Positions 6,437-13,969 of a stretch of 14,023 nt of DNA are shown one piece after another (the stretch's first letter is position 1; each line of letters begins with the position of its first letter). Source of the stretch: Thermoplasmatota archaeon. GTDB lineage: Archaea; Thermoplasmatota; Penumbrarchaeia; Penumbrarchaeales; Penumbrarchaeaceae. The position numbers and the translations under genes are program-made. The notes below the pieces were generated by a model that ran no database searches, had not been told where the DNA came from, and was given only the letters and a program-made list of their open reading frames with translations. The stretch spans positions 1-14,023 of the forward strand of contig JAFGJI010000152.1 in the NCBI GenBank assembly GCA_016929175.1, written 5' to 3'.

Positions 6437-8071
6437 TCATTTCCATTTAAGGTCCTTCGTGGAGCCCGTGGCCTTCCATAACCGGGTCAGACCTCTCCTG
6501 AACATTTCCGGATCGTCCCTTGTCAGCTCCAGTACTATCTCATCGAGGCCCTGGGCGTATCCAACCTCGTGGGTAGTATAGCTCCAGCCGGCGCTCCTTG
6601 TCAGGTTCAATCCCTTGACGAAGGCATACTTTGCAGCCTTTACCTTTATGTCATCATCACCATATCTCTCCACGACCTTGGAAGCCCCCTCGCCGCCCCT
6701 GACAAGGTATGCGATGGCGCACTCGTAGGCGAACTCGATCATCCTGGGGGGGTCCTTCGGAGAGGGGAGTTTCTTCCTCATCTTGGATTCCTCTATCCTG
6801 TAGGTTGCCTCCTGTATGATGGTCATGGGTTGATATCTCGGGGTCGGGAATGACTGGAAGACCTTCTTCGAGATCTTCTCGTTCCCGATCAGATCGTTCA
6901 GGACCTTTTCGCCGACCCCCTTCCAGAAAGGTTCCATGATCTTGTTCGCAGTGGGGTCCGAGGAGATGATAGGTCCACTTGCGTGGGAGAAGAAGCTGCT
7001 CAGGGCCTCCTTCTCATCCTTTGTCAGGCTGAGTGACGACATGACCGCTTCGTGGTCCGATCCGTAGCATTTGTTGGAAATTATGTAAACGGTCCTGCCG
7101 ACATCCTCGAGCCGTTTCCTGTAGTCCTCCAGCTCCTTCTCTATGAGGCGGTGGTCCATCACCTTGCCTTCCAGGTAAAGCTCGACAGAGGTCGGTTCCT
7201 TCACCTTTCCGAGCCTCAACAGGAAGGATTCCTTCTTCTCCTCCTTCTCCGGCGGATCGCACGGACAGTCCTTTCCATGGTCGCAGACGGGTCTGACATT
7301 GACCTTGACCGTGAAGTGCTTCGATATCTTGTCAGTGGCCATGTAGGATGCGCAGGTGGCGAAGGTATTGTCCTGGTTCTGCTGGGTGTAGGTGAGGTTC
7401 TTTGCCATCACGATCCCTGCGGGGTCCCAGGAGACCACCAGATAGGGTTCTTTCCAGGGCTCCCCTTTCTGGACGGTGCTTGCCCCGAGTCCGGGAGGAT
7501 GTATGACATCGCCGCTCCTCTTCATCCCCTTTCCCAGCCGCTTCGGCAGGGCATCGATCACCTCGGGGGGGGGTTTCGGGTTCGCCCCGGTGCACAGGAC
7601 CTCGTTCTCGGTCACGAACATGAAGAGCTTCTTCTTCTTCACCTCCTCGAGATAGGCCATCATCTTTATCCTGGGATTGTCGTAGTTCTGTATGCCCACG
7701 AGCTTCTCCTTCGAGGTCTCCCCCCTGTGGGCATATCCCACATCACCGAAAGGGGATTTGAAGACCGCCAGATAGGTGATCTTCTCCTCGTGGAGAAGCA
7801 GGAGTGTGGCCGCGTAAGCCCTCACCAGTTTGTCCCCTTTCTTCGATGCCTTCTCGAGGGCCTTCTTATTGTCCTTGAGCCTGCTGACTTCCCGGAGCTT
7901 CTTCTCTATCCTGCTGAAGTAGGGAACGCTCACGGTGCATCTCGGAAGAGCGAGAGAAGGCTCCTGCGAGAGGCGTTTCGCCTTCCTCTTCAACTCCTTC
8001 TCGAGCCCTTTGGAAGCCGTTCTGGCACCCGTTCGGACCTTGTAGTTCTTCCTTCCACCCACGGGGCTCAT
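6437..8071 (-). CDS. Large lysine-rich protein of unknown function with a Cys/His cluster
   Basis: I do not recognise this protein. From ATG 8071 it has 544 residues; the frame extends to ATG 8209 (590 residues). No signal peptide or membrane segment is seen, so it is probably cytosolic. The N-terminal third is very basic (KELKRKAKRL; many Lys to about residue 90). The centre has mixed alpha/beta character, with LFMFVTENEVLCTG and YLVVSWDPAGIVMAKNL. A VCDHGKDCPC motif at 262-271 (Cys263, His265, Cys269, Cys271) looks like a metal site and is followed by an acidic/basic linker. The C-terminal third is helical and ends in LWKATGSTKDLKWK. The first 46 codons from 8209 contain no Glu and many codons rare in the rest of the gene (CGA, CTA, TTA, TCA), which favours 8071; however GGGTGA lies only two bases before it, and 8209 fits a leaderless start from the symmetric promoter. 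It is divergent from the thiamine operon and may share its operator. Confidence 0.75.
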   Translation of the reverse strand: MSPVGGRKNYKVRTGARTASKGLEKELKRKAKRLSQEPSLALPRCTVSVPYFSRIEKKLREVSRLKDNKKALEKASKKGDKLVRAYAATLLLLHEEKITYLAVFKSPFGDVGYAHRGETSKEKLVGIQNYDNPRIKMMAYLEEVKKKKLFMFVTENEVLCTGANPKPPPEVIDALPKRLGKGMKRSGDVIHPPGLGASTVQKGEPWKEPYLVVSWDPAGIVMAKNLTYTQQNQDNTFATCASYMATDKISKHFTVKVNVRPVCDHGKDCPCDPPEKEEKKESFLLRLGKVKEPTSVELYLEGKVMDHRLIEKELEDYRKRLEDVGRTVYIISNKCYGSDHEAVMSSLSLTKDEKEALSSFFSHASGPIISSDPTANKIMEPFWKGVGEKVLNDLIGNEKISKKVFQSFPTPRYQPMTIIQEATYRIEESKMRKKLPSPKDPPRMIEFAYECAIAYLVRGGEGASKVVERYGDDDIKVKAAKYAFVKGLNLTRSAGWSYTTHEVGYAQGLDEIVLELTRDDPEMFRRGLTRLWKATGSTKDLKWK

Positions 8072-8207
8072 GGTCACCCGATATGATAAAACCATTATCT
8101 TATACTTGTCCTTCGTGGATCTGTCCATTGTTGGTGCCCTGATGCAGGATAGCGGAATGGGCCGGTTCAAAGGTACATCGACCGGGATGCATGTTCGGAC
8201 CTGGACC

Positions 8208-8271
8208 ATAACCCGGTTATACCCGGTCCGATAAACGGTATATACCGGTTATGGTTTTTCAGAACCCGGTT
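8208..8271. promoter_or_regulatory. Divergent promoter with palindromic TATA box and candidate ThiR operator
   Basis: CGGTATATACCG (8236-8247) is a perfect palindrome containing a TATA box readable in both directions. Its centre (8241.5) lies exactly 32.5 bases from ATG 8274 of thiR and from ATG 8209 of the divergent frame. Around it, ACC(C)GGT cores occur at 8211-8217 (inside ATAACCCGGTTAT, 8208-8220), 8221-8227, 8244-8249 and 8264-8270 (inside AACCCGGTT). Their centres are about 10, 22 and 20 bases apart, near whole helical turns. Autorepression by the adjacent HTH-ThiN regulator is the natural reading: bound protein would cover the TATA box and both starts. The motifs are seen; the binding protein is inferred. 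Confidence 0.6.
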
Positions 8272-8273
8272 AT

Positions 8274-9164
8274 ATGCGTCTCCCCCATCTCATAATAGTC
8301 GAGGAGGTCCTTCCCGAGGTGCGCCGGAAGATGGCCCTATATCTCCATAAGGACGGCATGTCCCAGGAGAGGATCGCAGGTCTGCTCGGAACATCCCAGG
8401 CCATGGTCAGCAGGTACCTCCGCCGCCGGAGCGAGCTTCATGCCGATCTCGAGCCCATAGTGGGCCAGGTGTCAATGGAACTATCCGCCGCGGCGTCCAT
8501 GGGAGAGGATCCGGACCAGCTGACCGAAAGGTTCTGCAGAACACTTGACCGCTGCATATCGATGGGTATGCTGGATAGCAGGTACAGGAGCAGGTTCGGG
8601 AGGGATCCCCCTGCCTATTTCAAGGTATACAGGAGTGAGAGCGGGAGGGCCGCGGTGCTCGATGAACTTGAAAGGGCGGTCGAATACCTCATGTCCCACC
8701 CCATTCCGGACCTTATCCCGGCACTGAAGGTCAACATTGCAGGCGGGCCGGCAGGGGCCAGGGACCTCAACGATATTGCTTCCTATCCGGGCAGGCTTCC
8801 GGACCGGAACGGCCGGCTGACACAGCCCTCGCCTCCGGAATACGGAGCCTCCAGGCACCTGGCCTCGGTGCTTTTGTCAGCCATGAGGTACGACCCCTCG
8901 ATAACATCGGCCATCAGCCTGGCGTTCAACGTTCCGGTCAGGTCGGCCATGGCCTGCGGTGAGAACGATCTCGTTCAGCTTGACAGGAGCTCGGGTTCCA
9001 TCCATGAGCTGCTTCAAAGAGAGGGCCCCGGGAAGAACAGGATGGTTGCCGACCCCGGTGATTTCGGCATAGAGCCCTGTCTTTACATCTTCGGGGCATC
9101 GCCGCTGGAGACCGCAGCGAGGGCTGTGGAGCTGCAGAACAGGATAGGTGATAACAATGAGTAG
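8274..9164 (+). CDS. thiR: ThiR-type transcriptional regulator (HTH + ThiN-like domain)
   Basis: This 296-residue regulator begins with a helix-turn-helix at about 28-51 (MSQERIAGLLGTSQAMVSRYL). A helical linker with Cys88 and Cys94 follows. The C-terminal ThiN-like domain spans about 125-292: LKVNIAGGPAGARDLNDIASYPGR, YGASRHLASVLLSAMRYDPS and a closing PCLYIFGASPLETAARAVEL. ThiN is the archaeal thiamine-phosphate synthase fold. In archaea, HTH-ThiN proteins (ThiR) are known regulators that sense a thiamine compound and repress thiamine synthesis or uptake genes. Here it is the first gene of a thiBPQ operon, which fits that role closely. ATG 8274 lies about 32 bases from the palindromic TATA box, so the message is probably leaderless. 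Its last eight bases overlap the next gene. I expect a sensor rather than an enzyme because of the HTH and operon context; loss of catalytic residues was not checked. Confidence 0.88.
   Translation: MRLPHLIIVEEVLPEVRRKMALYLHKDGMSQERIAGLLGTSQAMVSRYLRRRSELHADLEPIVGQVSMELSAAASMGEDPDQLTERFCRTLDRCISMGMLDSRYRSRFGRDPPAYFKVYRSESGRAAVLDELERAVEYLMSHPIPDLIPALKVNIAGGPAGARDLNDIASYPGRLPDRNGRLTQPSPPEYGASRHLASVLLSAMRYDPSITSAISLAFNVPVRSAMACGENDLVQLDRSSGSIHELLQREGPGKNRMVADPGDFGIEPCLYIFGASPLETAARAVELQNRIGDNNE
9146..9151 (+). promoter_or_regulatory. Ribosome-binding site deciding the thiB start
   Basis: AGGTGA lies inside the end of thiR, five bases before ATG 9157. The in-frame GTG at 9148 is part of this site and so is unlikely to be the start. 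Confidence 0.6.
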
Positions 9165-10230
9165 AGGAAGGACTGGTTCCATATCGGGAAGGACGATCGC
9201 GATACTGGTGGTCATAGGAATACTGATAACAGCATGGGTGTTGGGAACGGTCTACATATTGTACCTCCTCGGCAGGGAGGAAGAGCCGGACCTGGTGATC
9301 TATACTTACGAGAGCTTCCAGTCCTACGGCCTGGGTCCCGCCGTCATTCCGAAGTTCGAAGAACTGCACGATGTCAAGGTCAAGGTGGTGACCCCCGGAG
9401 ATGTGGGGACGGTGCTCGGGATGGTGAACGTCGAGAAGGAAAGACCCAAGGCTGACATCATCTTAGGGGTGGACAATTCCATGCTCTTCAAGGCCGTTCG
9501 GCAGGACCTTCTCGAACCCTACGTACCTGTGAACATCGAAAGACTGGACCCGACGATGGATTTCGATCCCGGGCATTATGTCGTACCCTTCGATTATGGA
9601 TATATCGCCATGATCTGTAACGGTGAGATGATGCGCCAGCGCGGTCTCGATATACCCGGAGATCTCCTTGATCTTGCAGATGAAGAATACGACGGACAGA
9701 TACTTCTCCTTGATCCGGCGACGTCATCGACCGGCTGCTCGTTCATGATCTGGGCCGCCTCGGTGGCCGGAGAGAACCACTCATCCTTCTTCAGGGACCT
9801 TGCCGATAATGCCAATGGCCGGGTACTCGGTTCGTGGGATGCCATGTACGATGCGTGGGGAGATGGCGAGGCCCCGATAGCGATATCGTACGGGCTCGAC
9901 ACCGCCTACGAGGTTATGAGCACCGGTACCAACAACACGATAACGGTGGTGCCCGATCACCAGGGATACAGGCAGATAGAGGGCGCCGGCATGGTGAAAG
10001 GTGCCCCCCATCCCGAGCTGGCCAGAAAATTCCTGGACTTCATCCTCACGGACGAGTTCCAGTCGGAGGTCTACAACAACTATATGCTTCCGGTGGTCCT
10101 GGGGGTCCCGATAGACCCTGACTTCGAGGAATACGGCGAGAGTGCACTGGTGCATGTCGAGCCCACCACTACGGAAGTAATGGATAACTACGAAGATTGG
10201 TACCAGGCGTGGAGAGAGGCATTCTTCTGA
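9157..10230 (+). CDS. thiB: Thiamine ABC transporter substrate-binding protein
   Basis: This is the extracellular binding component of a thiamine importer, 357 residues, near the length of bacterial ThiB plus an anchor. Residues 13-38 form a transmembrane segment with no lipobox Cys, so the protein is probably held by an uncleaved N-terminal anchor. The mature domain matches the ThiB / iron-binding class of periplasmic proteins: LVIYTYESFQSYGLGPAVIPKFE at about 46-68, ADIILGVDNSML at 99-110, DPATSSTGCSFMIWA at 186-200, YRQIEGAGMVKGAPHPELARKFLDFI at 271-296 and YMLPV at 309-313. ATG 9157 overlaps the thiR stop by eight bases, indicating translational coupling. Thiamine (or its phosphates) as ligand follows from family likeness plus the ThiR context. 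An iron(III) or other small ligand is the main alternative. Confidence 0.88.
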   Translation: MSRGRTGSISGRTIAILVVIGILITAWVLGTVYILYLLGREEEPDLVIYTYESFQSYGLGPAVIPKFEELHDVKVKVVTPGDVGTVLGMVNVEKERPKADIILGVDNSMLFKAVRQDLLEPYVPVNIERLDPTMDFDPGHYVVPFDYGYIAMICNGEMMRQRGLDIPGDLLDLADEEYDGQILLLDPATSSTGCSFMIWAASVAGENHSSFFRDLADNANGRVLGSWDAMYDAWGDGEAPIAISYGLDTAYEVMSTGTNNTITVVPDHQGYRQIEGAGMVKGAPHPELARKFLDFILTDEFQSEVYNNYMLPVVLGVPIDPDFEEYGESALVHVEPTTTEVMDNYEDWYQAWREAFF

Positions 10231-10263
10231 GACAGGGAGCGGGGTGTCCAGGCGGGGGAAAAA

Positions 10264-11958
10264 ATGTCGGCAAAGGCGCTTAGGACGGCAGGACTTTACC
10301 TGCTGCCCATGGTGTTCCTGTCCCTCTTCTGCCTCTATCCGCTGCTTCTGATGGCAGGTTACGGGGTCACTGACGACAGCGGCCGGCTGACACTGAAATA
10401 CCTCTCCGAGGTCCTTCACGACCGCATCTTCAGGGATGTCATCACGTTCACCATTGTCCAGGCTTTCGTATCCGCACTGGTCACGGTGCTTCTTGCCTTC
10501 CCGGGAGCCTACCTTCTTGCGAGGTATCGTTTCCCGGGTAGATCGGTCATAATGGCGGCCAGTACGGTCCCATTCGTTCTTCCGTCCCTGGTCCTGGCCG
10601 TTGGTTTCCTGGGAATTTTCGGGGCACAGGGCCTTCTCAACGGTCTGATCGCCGATGCCAATTCATACCTCGGGACCGGGATCCCGGAGATCGGAATGCT
10701 TTATACCAAAAGGATCATCGTGCTGGCGCATGTCTTCTTCAATTTCCCCATTGCGTTGAGGATACTGAACTCGAGGTTCGAGAACCTGGATGTCTCCCTT
10801 GAGAATGCCGCAAGGTCCATGGGAAGCGGGAGGATCAGGACCTTCCTGCAGGTCACACTTCCCCAGATGAGGTATTCCCTGATATCCTCGTTCTCTCTGG
10901 TCTTCACCTTCTGCATGCTCTCGCTGGGGGTCATCCTTGTGATAGGCGGTCTCAACCACACACTGGAGGTCGAGCTCTTCTCCCTGTTCAACGATCTGAA
11001 GGTCCATCAGGGGAGCGCCCTTTTCATTATAGAATCCCTCCTCGTGATGCTTGCCACCGGGGTCTACCTCTGGAGCTCCTCACGGGAGGGGGGACGGTCC
11101 GAGATATCCCTGGGCGAGGGTGTTGGTCGGAAAGGAAGCAGGAGGTCGGGGGCCCTCCAGATGATCCTCATATCCTTGTACATCGCAATGGTGGTTCTGG
11201 TGATATTCGGGCCTCTGATCGTGATAGTCCAAGAGAGCCTTGCGTCAGGTGACGGCGGTATTACCCTTGCATGGTACGGTGAGGTGATATCGCGGCAGGT
11301 GGACCCGGTCCTCTCCATATCGCCGCTGCGTGCGATCATCAACTCCCTCCTCTTCGGTTCTCTCACGATGTTGGTATCCGTCCCGCTGGCATGGATGACG
11401 GCGCATCTCATGTTGCGGAGCAGGTTCTTTGGAAAGGGTTTGCTGGACCTGATGCTGCTTTTCCCATTGGGGGCATCCTCGATAGCGCTCGGTTACGGAT
11501 TGGTGAAGGCTTATTCCAGCGGCCCCGTGGAACTTGCCGGGAACTGGTACCTTGTGGTCCTGGTCCATTCGGTGATAGCATATCCTCTGGGAGCGCGGGC
11601 GATCCACTCGGCGCTGAAGGCAGTTCCGGAGAACCTAGTCAAGGCCGCGAGATCGATGGGAGCCAGCCCCATCGAGGCATATTTCAGGACAGTTCTACCT
11701 CTCATCCTCCCGGGGATACTGATAGCTGCTGTCTTCTCCTTTGCCATATCGCTTGGGGAGCTCGGGGCCACCCTCATGGTATCGAGGGAAGCCTACGTTA
11801 CGATGCCAGTTTTCCTCTACCGGATGATCGAGGGAGGGGGACGCGAGATCGGGCCGATGAACGCCTTTGCCGTGATATTGATGCTGATAACTTTCCTCTC
11901 GTTCCTGGGGATCGAACTGGGAAAGAAGGCCTTCATGAGATGGGGGATGGAGCGATGA
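10264..11958 (+). CDS. thiP: Thiamine ABC transporter permease, fused two-domain type
   Basis: This is the membrane channel of the importer, 564 residues with about 12 hydrophobic segments. Two binding-protein-dependent transport domains are fused head to tail, as in ThiP. Each has the EAA loop that docks on the ATPase: ENAARSMGSGRIRTFLQVTLP at 180-200 and VKAARSMGASPIEAYFRTVLP at 459-479. A charged, Gly/Arg/Ser-rich linker at about 272-297 separates the halves. The first segment (residues 8-33) starts the membrane region directly. It begins 33 bases after thiB behind a G-rich ribosome-binding site (GGCGGGGG), and its stop overlaps the start of thiQ. The fused architecture is shared with iron(III) importers, so the substrate is assigned from the operon. 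Confidence 0.9.
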   Translation: MSAKALRTAGLYLLPMVFLSLFCLYPLLLMAGYGVTDDSGRLTLKYLSEVLHDRIFRDVITFTIVQAFVSALVTVLLAFPGAYLLARYRFPGRSVIMAASTVPFVLPSLVLAVGFLGIFGAQGLLNGLIADANSYLGTGIPEIGMLYTKRIIVLAHVFFNFPIALRILNSRFENLDVSLENAARSMGSGRIRTFLQVTLPQMRYSLISSFSLVFTFCMLSLGVILVIGGLNHTLEVELFSLFNDLKVHQGSALFIIESLLVMLATGVYLWSSSREGGRSEISLGEGVGRKGSRRSGALQMILISLYIAMVVLVIFGPLIVIVQESLASGDGGITLAWYGEVISRQVDPVLSISPLRAIINSLLFGSLTMLVSVPLAWMTAHLMLRSRFFGKGLLDLMLLFPLGASSIALGYGLVKAYSSGPVELAGNWYLVVLVHSVIAYPLGARAIHSALKAVPENLVKAARSMGASPIEAYFRTVLPLILPGILIAAVFSFAISLGELGATLMVSREAYVTMPVFLYRMIEGGGREIGPMNAFAVILMLITFLSFLGIELGKKAFMRWGMER

Positions 11959-12971
11959 GCGTCGTCATAAGGGACATAGATCTCTCGTATCCCGGTTCCG
12001 GGTCCAGGGTACTTGAGGGTTTCGGGATGGACATAGAGGACGGCGAGATATATTCCCTGGTCGGAGGGTCGGGGTCCGGGAAGACGACGGTCCTCAACGT
12101 GATAGCGGGTTTCCTCGAGCCTGCCCGTGGCAGGATAATGATAGACGGCAGGGACGTGACCCGCGAGAAACCACACAGGAGGAACATCGGAATGGTGTTC
12201 CAGGACTACGCGCTTTTCCCCCACATGTCGGTGAGGTCGAACATCGCCTTCGGTCTAAGGACAAGGAACATGCCCCGCAGGGAGATCGACCGCCGCGTCA
12301 AAGATGTTCTGGAATTGACCGGTCTTTCAGGCTACGAGAGCAAGCTGCCTTCTGCCCTTTCCGGGGGGGAAAAGCAGCGAGTGGCACTCTCCCGTGCCCT
12401 GGTCTACGAGCCCGACCTTCTACTCCTGGACGAGCCGCTTTCGGCGCTCGATGCCTCTCTTCGGGAAGGCCTGAGAAGGGAACTTCGGAGGATACTCAAG
12501 TCCGCGGGAACCAGCGCCCTTTACGTGACACATGACCAGCAGGAAGCGGTCTCGATATCCGACAGGATCGGTCTTCTGATGTGCGGAAGGATACATGAGG
12601 AAGGGGATCCGGAGAGGATGTACTGGAGGCCCATGAAGGTGGAGACCGCCAGGTTCATGGGTGTTGCCAACATATTGAAGGTCGAGCGATCCGAAGGCGG
12701 TTTCATCAAGACACCTGCCGGAAGGTTCCCCTGGGCCGGGAACACTCCGGAAATGATCGGTTTCAGGCCCGAATCCCTGAGGCTCGAAGGGCCAGGTATG
12801 AGGATGTCATGCCGGGTGAGGAGCGTGGAGTACAGAGGTCGCGACCTGCTACTGGACCTTATTTCCTCGAGAGCGGGCATCAAGGGAGTGGTCAGCGGAA
12901 GGAAGCCAGTTAGAAAAGGAGACAGGATCGAGCTGTTCCTGGACCCGGATGATATTATCGTCCTCTCATGA
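11955..12971 (+). CDS. thiQ: Thiamine ABC transporter ATPase with TOBE-like C-terminal domain
   Basis: This is the cytosolic ATPase that powers the importer, 338 residues from ATG 11955. The start shares ATGA with the thiP stop, and GGAG precedes it; the frame stays open far upstream inside thiP, but that part is a shadow. All ABC motifs are present: Walker A GGSGSGKT at 37-44, Q-loop Gln83 in MVFQDYALFPH, signature LSGGEKQR at 135-142, Walker B LLLLDE at 155-160, D-loop SALD and switch His193 in VTHDQQEA. Residues about 235-338 form a TOBE-like regulatory tail (IGFRPESLRL). Bacterial ThiQ is typically near 230 residues and lacks this tail, so this one resembles the PotA/FbpC/MalK length class. 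It ends the operon and converges on the HTH_10 regulator 37 bases away. Confidence 0.9.
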   Translation: MSVVIRDIDLSYPGSGSRVLEGFGMDIEDGEIYSLVGGSGSGKTTVLNVIAGFLEPARGRIMIDGRDVTREKPHRRNIGMVFQDYALFPHMSVRSNIAFGLRTRNMPRREIDRRVKDVLELTGLSGYESKLPSALSGGEKQRVALSRALVYEPDLLLLDEPLSALDASLREGLRRELRRILKSAGTSALYVTHDQQEAVSISDRIGLLMCGRIHEEGDPERMYWRPMKVETARFMGVANILKVERSEGGFIKTPAGRFPWAGNTPEMIGFRPESLRLEGPGMRMSCRVRSVEYRGRDLLLDLISSRAGIKGVVSGRKPVRKGDRIELFLDPDDIIVLS

Positions 12972-13008
12972 GGCGGCAGACGGGATGTCAACCGGTTTCG
13001 GGGGAACT

Positions 13009-13650
13009 TCACCTCTCCTTGATCCCGAAATATCTCTGAGTTGCCTTTTTCTGTGCCGAGCGCAGCGTGTATGAAACGTAGGCTGTGGACACCCCAAGCT
13101 TTTTTGCTATCTCTCTGATCCCGACCAGTTTCGGGAAGTTGTAATAGCCGCTTTCAAGTGCTTCCTTCAGTACTCTTTCCTCGCTGTCCTTGAGGGTATC
13201 CCAGTCCTTGAACTCGTGGACCTCGACGACCCTGTGGTCCATTCCGAGGTTCCGGAGGTTGGAGGTGAGGGTGTCGATGTGTTCGGCCTTGGTGATAAGA
13301 ACCCGCCACTGGGCCCAGGCCTTGTCCAGGGACCTTCTTGCAAGGAGAAAGGTCTCGGCATCCACCAGGGCCCTGCATCCGGAGCAGGTCCTGACCCCAA
13401 CTATCATCTTGACCCTCTTTCGGTTGCTGATCTCCTGGTGTTTGACGAAGTCCACTTCGGGGAGGCTGGAGATGAAGTTCGTGAGCTCCTCGATGTCAAC
13501 CTTCCCGAGTTCGACCTCAACAAGGTCCTGCACCCCTTTTTCCCTGAAGGGTATGCTGTCAAGGATCTTCAGTGAGATCGGAAAACGGTTCAGGGTCGCC
13601 CCTATCCAGCATTTTTCGAGGCTGACATCCAGAATGGCTTCGTACATCAT
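13009..13650 (-). CDS. HTH_10 (bacterio-opsin activator-type) transcriptional regulator
   Basis: This 213-residue regulator has a C-terminal HTH_10 domain at about 152-207. It has the usual start LKDSEERVLKEALESGYYNFPK, then the DNA-reading helices in IREIAKKLGVSTAYVSYTLRSAQKKA. The N-terminal half (1-150) is alpha/beta and carries a CSGC motif at 89-92 plus Cys14, which could bind metal or sense redox state. The domain is widespread in archaeal regulators of this type; the signal is unknown. ATG 13650 is chosen because GAGGAA sits seven bases upstream; a second ATG follows directly. A TATA-like box at 13687-13695 and a perfect palindrome at 13710-13721 lie upstream. It converges on thiQ, so it is not part of the thiamine operon, and no target is evident. 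Confidence 0.87.
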   Translation of the reverse strand: MMYEAILDVSLEKCWIGATLNRFPISLKILDSIPFREKGVQDLVEVELGKVDIEELTNFISSLPEVDFVKHQEISNRKRVKMIVGVRTCSGCRALVDAETFLLARRSLDKAWAQWRVLITKAEHIDTLTSNLRNLGMDHRVVEVHEFKDWDTLKDSEERVLKEALESGYYNFPKLVGIREIAKKLGVSTAYVSYTLRSAQKKATQRYFGIKER

Positions 13651-13686
13651 AATATTTCCTCGCCTTTCATGTCAACGTGGAAACCC

Positions 13687-13695
13687 CATATAATG
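13687..13695 (-). promoter_or_regulatory. TATA-like box for the HTH_10 regulator gene
   Basis: The minus strand reads CATTATATG, centred about 41 bases upstream of ATG 13650. A start 25 bases downstream leaves a leader of about 16 bases that includes the GAGGAA ribosome-binding site. Confidence 0.45.
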
Positions 13696-13709
13696 TATTT
13701 GGTACTATC

Positions 13710-13721
13710 TTAACATGTTAA
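13710..13721. promoter_or_regulatory. Perfect palindrome, candidate operator
   Basis: TTAACATGTTAA is a perfect 12-base palindrome about 20 bases upstream of the TATA-like box of the HTH_10 regulator gene. The position suits an activator or autoregulatory site. Only one copy is seen in the window. Confidence 0.35.
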
Positions 13722-13744
13722 ACAAGGGTAAGTGAACTTTCCAC

Positions 13745-13818
13745 AATTGACGGGAGAAGACCATTGCGGGAAGGGAGCCCTAATATGAGCATAGAAATCA
13801 ATGGTGCTCCCAACGGGA
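13745..13818. repeat. Repeat element copy 1 (conserved arms, variable centre)
   Basis: The left arm runs 34 bases from AATTGACG to CATTGCGGGAAGGGAGC (13745-13778) and matches copy 2 at 30 of 34 positions. The right arm GTGCTCCCAACGGGA (13804-13818) is identical in both copies. The 25-base centre is unrelated between copies. GGGAGC (13773-13778) and GCTCCC (13806-13811) can pair, so the element would fold as a conserved stem with a variable loop. In this copy ACCATTG (13760-13766) can also pair with CAATGGT (13799-13805). Confidence 0.7.
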
Positions 13819-13830
13819 CCTTGGAAGCGT

Positions 13831-13862
13831 CCTTTGATCAACGCAAGACCCAGCTTCAAAGG
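13831..13862. repeat. Inverted repeat between the two element copies
   Basis: CCTTTGA (13831-13837) is the reverse complement of TCAAAGG (13856-13862), with an 18-base loop. GGACC just upstream (13816-13820) could extend the pairing with GGTCC (13861-13865) in an alternative fold. Confidence 0.4.
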
Positions 13863-13866
13863 TCCA

Positions 13867-13904
13867 GCTAAATAAGAAGGAATTGTTCTTGGAGCTTATT
13901 TAGC
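13867..13904. repeat. Perfect 10-base inverted repeat
   Basis: GCTAAATAAG (13867-13876) and CTTATTTAGC (13895-13904) are perfect reverse complements separated by 18 bases. Both arms are AT-rich; they could be a hairpin or a symmetric protein-binding site. Confidence 0.55.
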
Positions 13905-13922
13905 GTTTCTATTTGATGTATA

Positions 13923-13969
13923 GCAATGATTTTCGGGATCATCTGTAATTGACGCCAGAAAATCATTGC
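13923..13969. repeat. Perfect 12-base inverted repeat overlapping element copy 2
   Basis: GCAATGATTTTC (13923-13934) and GAAAATCATTGC (13958-13969) are perfect reverse complements with a 23-base loop. The right arm lies inside the conserved left arm of element copy 2, so this hairpin would compete with, or stack on, the element's own stem. Confidence 0.55.

Noticed and set aside
7052..8086. 344-residue plus-strand ORF
   Set aside because: It is antisense to the unknown lysine-rich gene; its Leu/Gly/His-rich composition is what the reverse of Lys/Glu/Pro-rich codons produces.
11391..11954. Upstream extension of the thiQ frame
   Set aside because: It overlaps the thiP membrane domain in another frame; the ABC domain starts at ATG 11955 with a normal ribosome-binding site.
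9157..12971. Iron(III) importer (FbpABC type) instead of thiamine
   Set aside because: The architecture allows it, but the leading HTH-ThiN regulator and ThiB-like motifs favour thiamine; it is kept only as an alternative.
13764..13780. SRP RNA helix 8 likeness (GGGAAGGGAGC)
   Set aside because: The resemblance is limited to a few bases; the rest of the SRP RNA fold and length is absent, and it occurs twice.
13785..13871. 28-codon ORF in repeat copy 1 with GGGAG upstream
   Set aside because: The second copy conserves the flanks but has no ATG or matching frame, so the conservation is not explained by coding.
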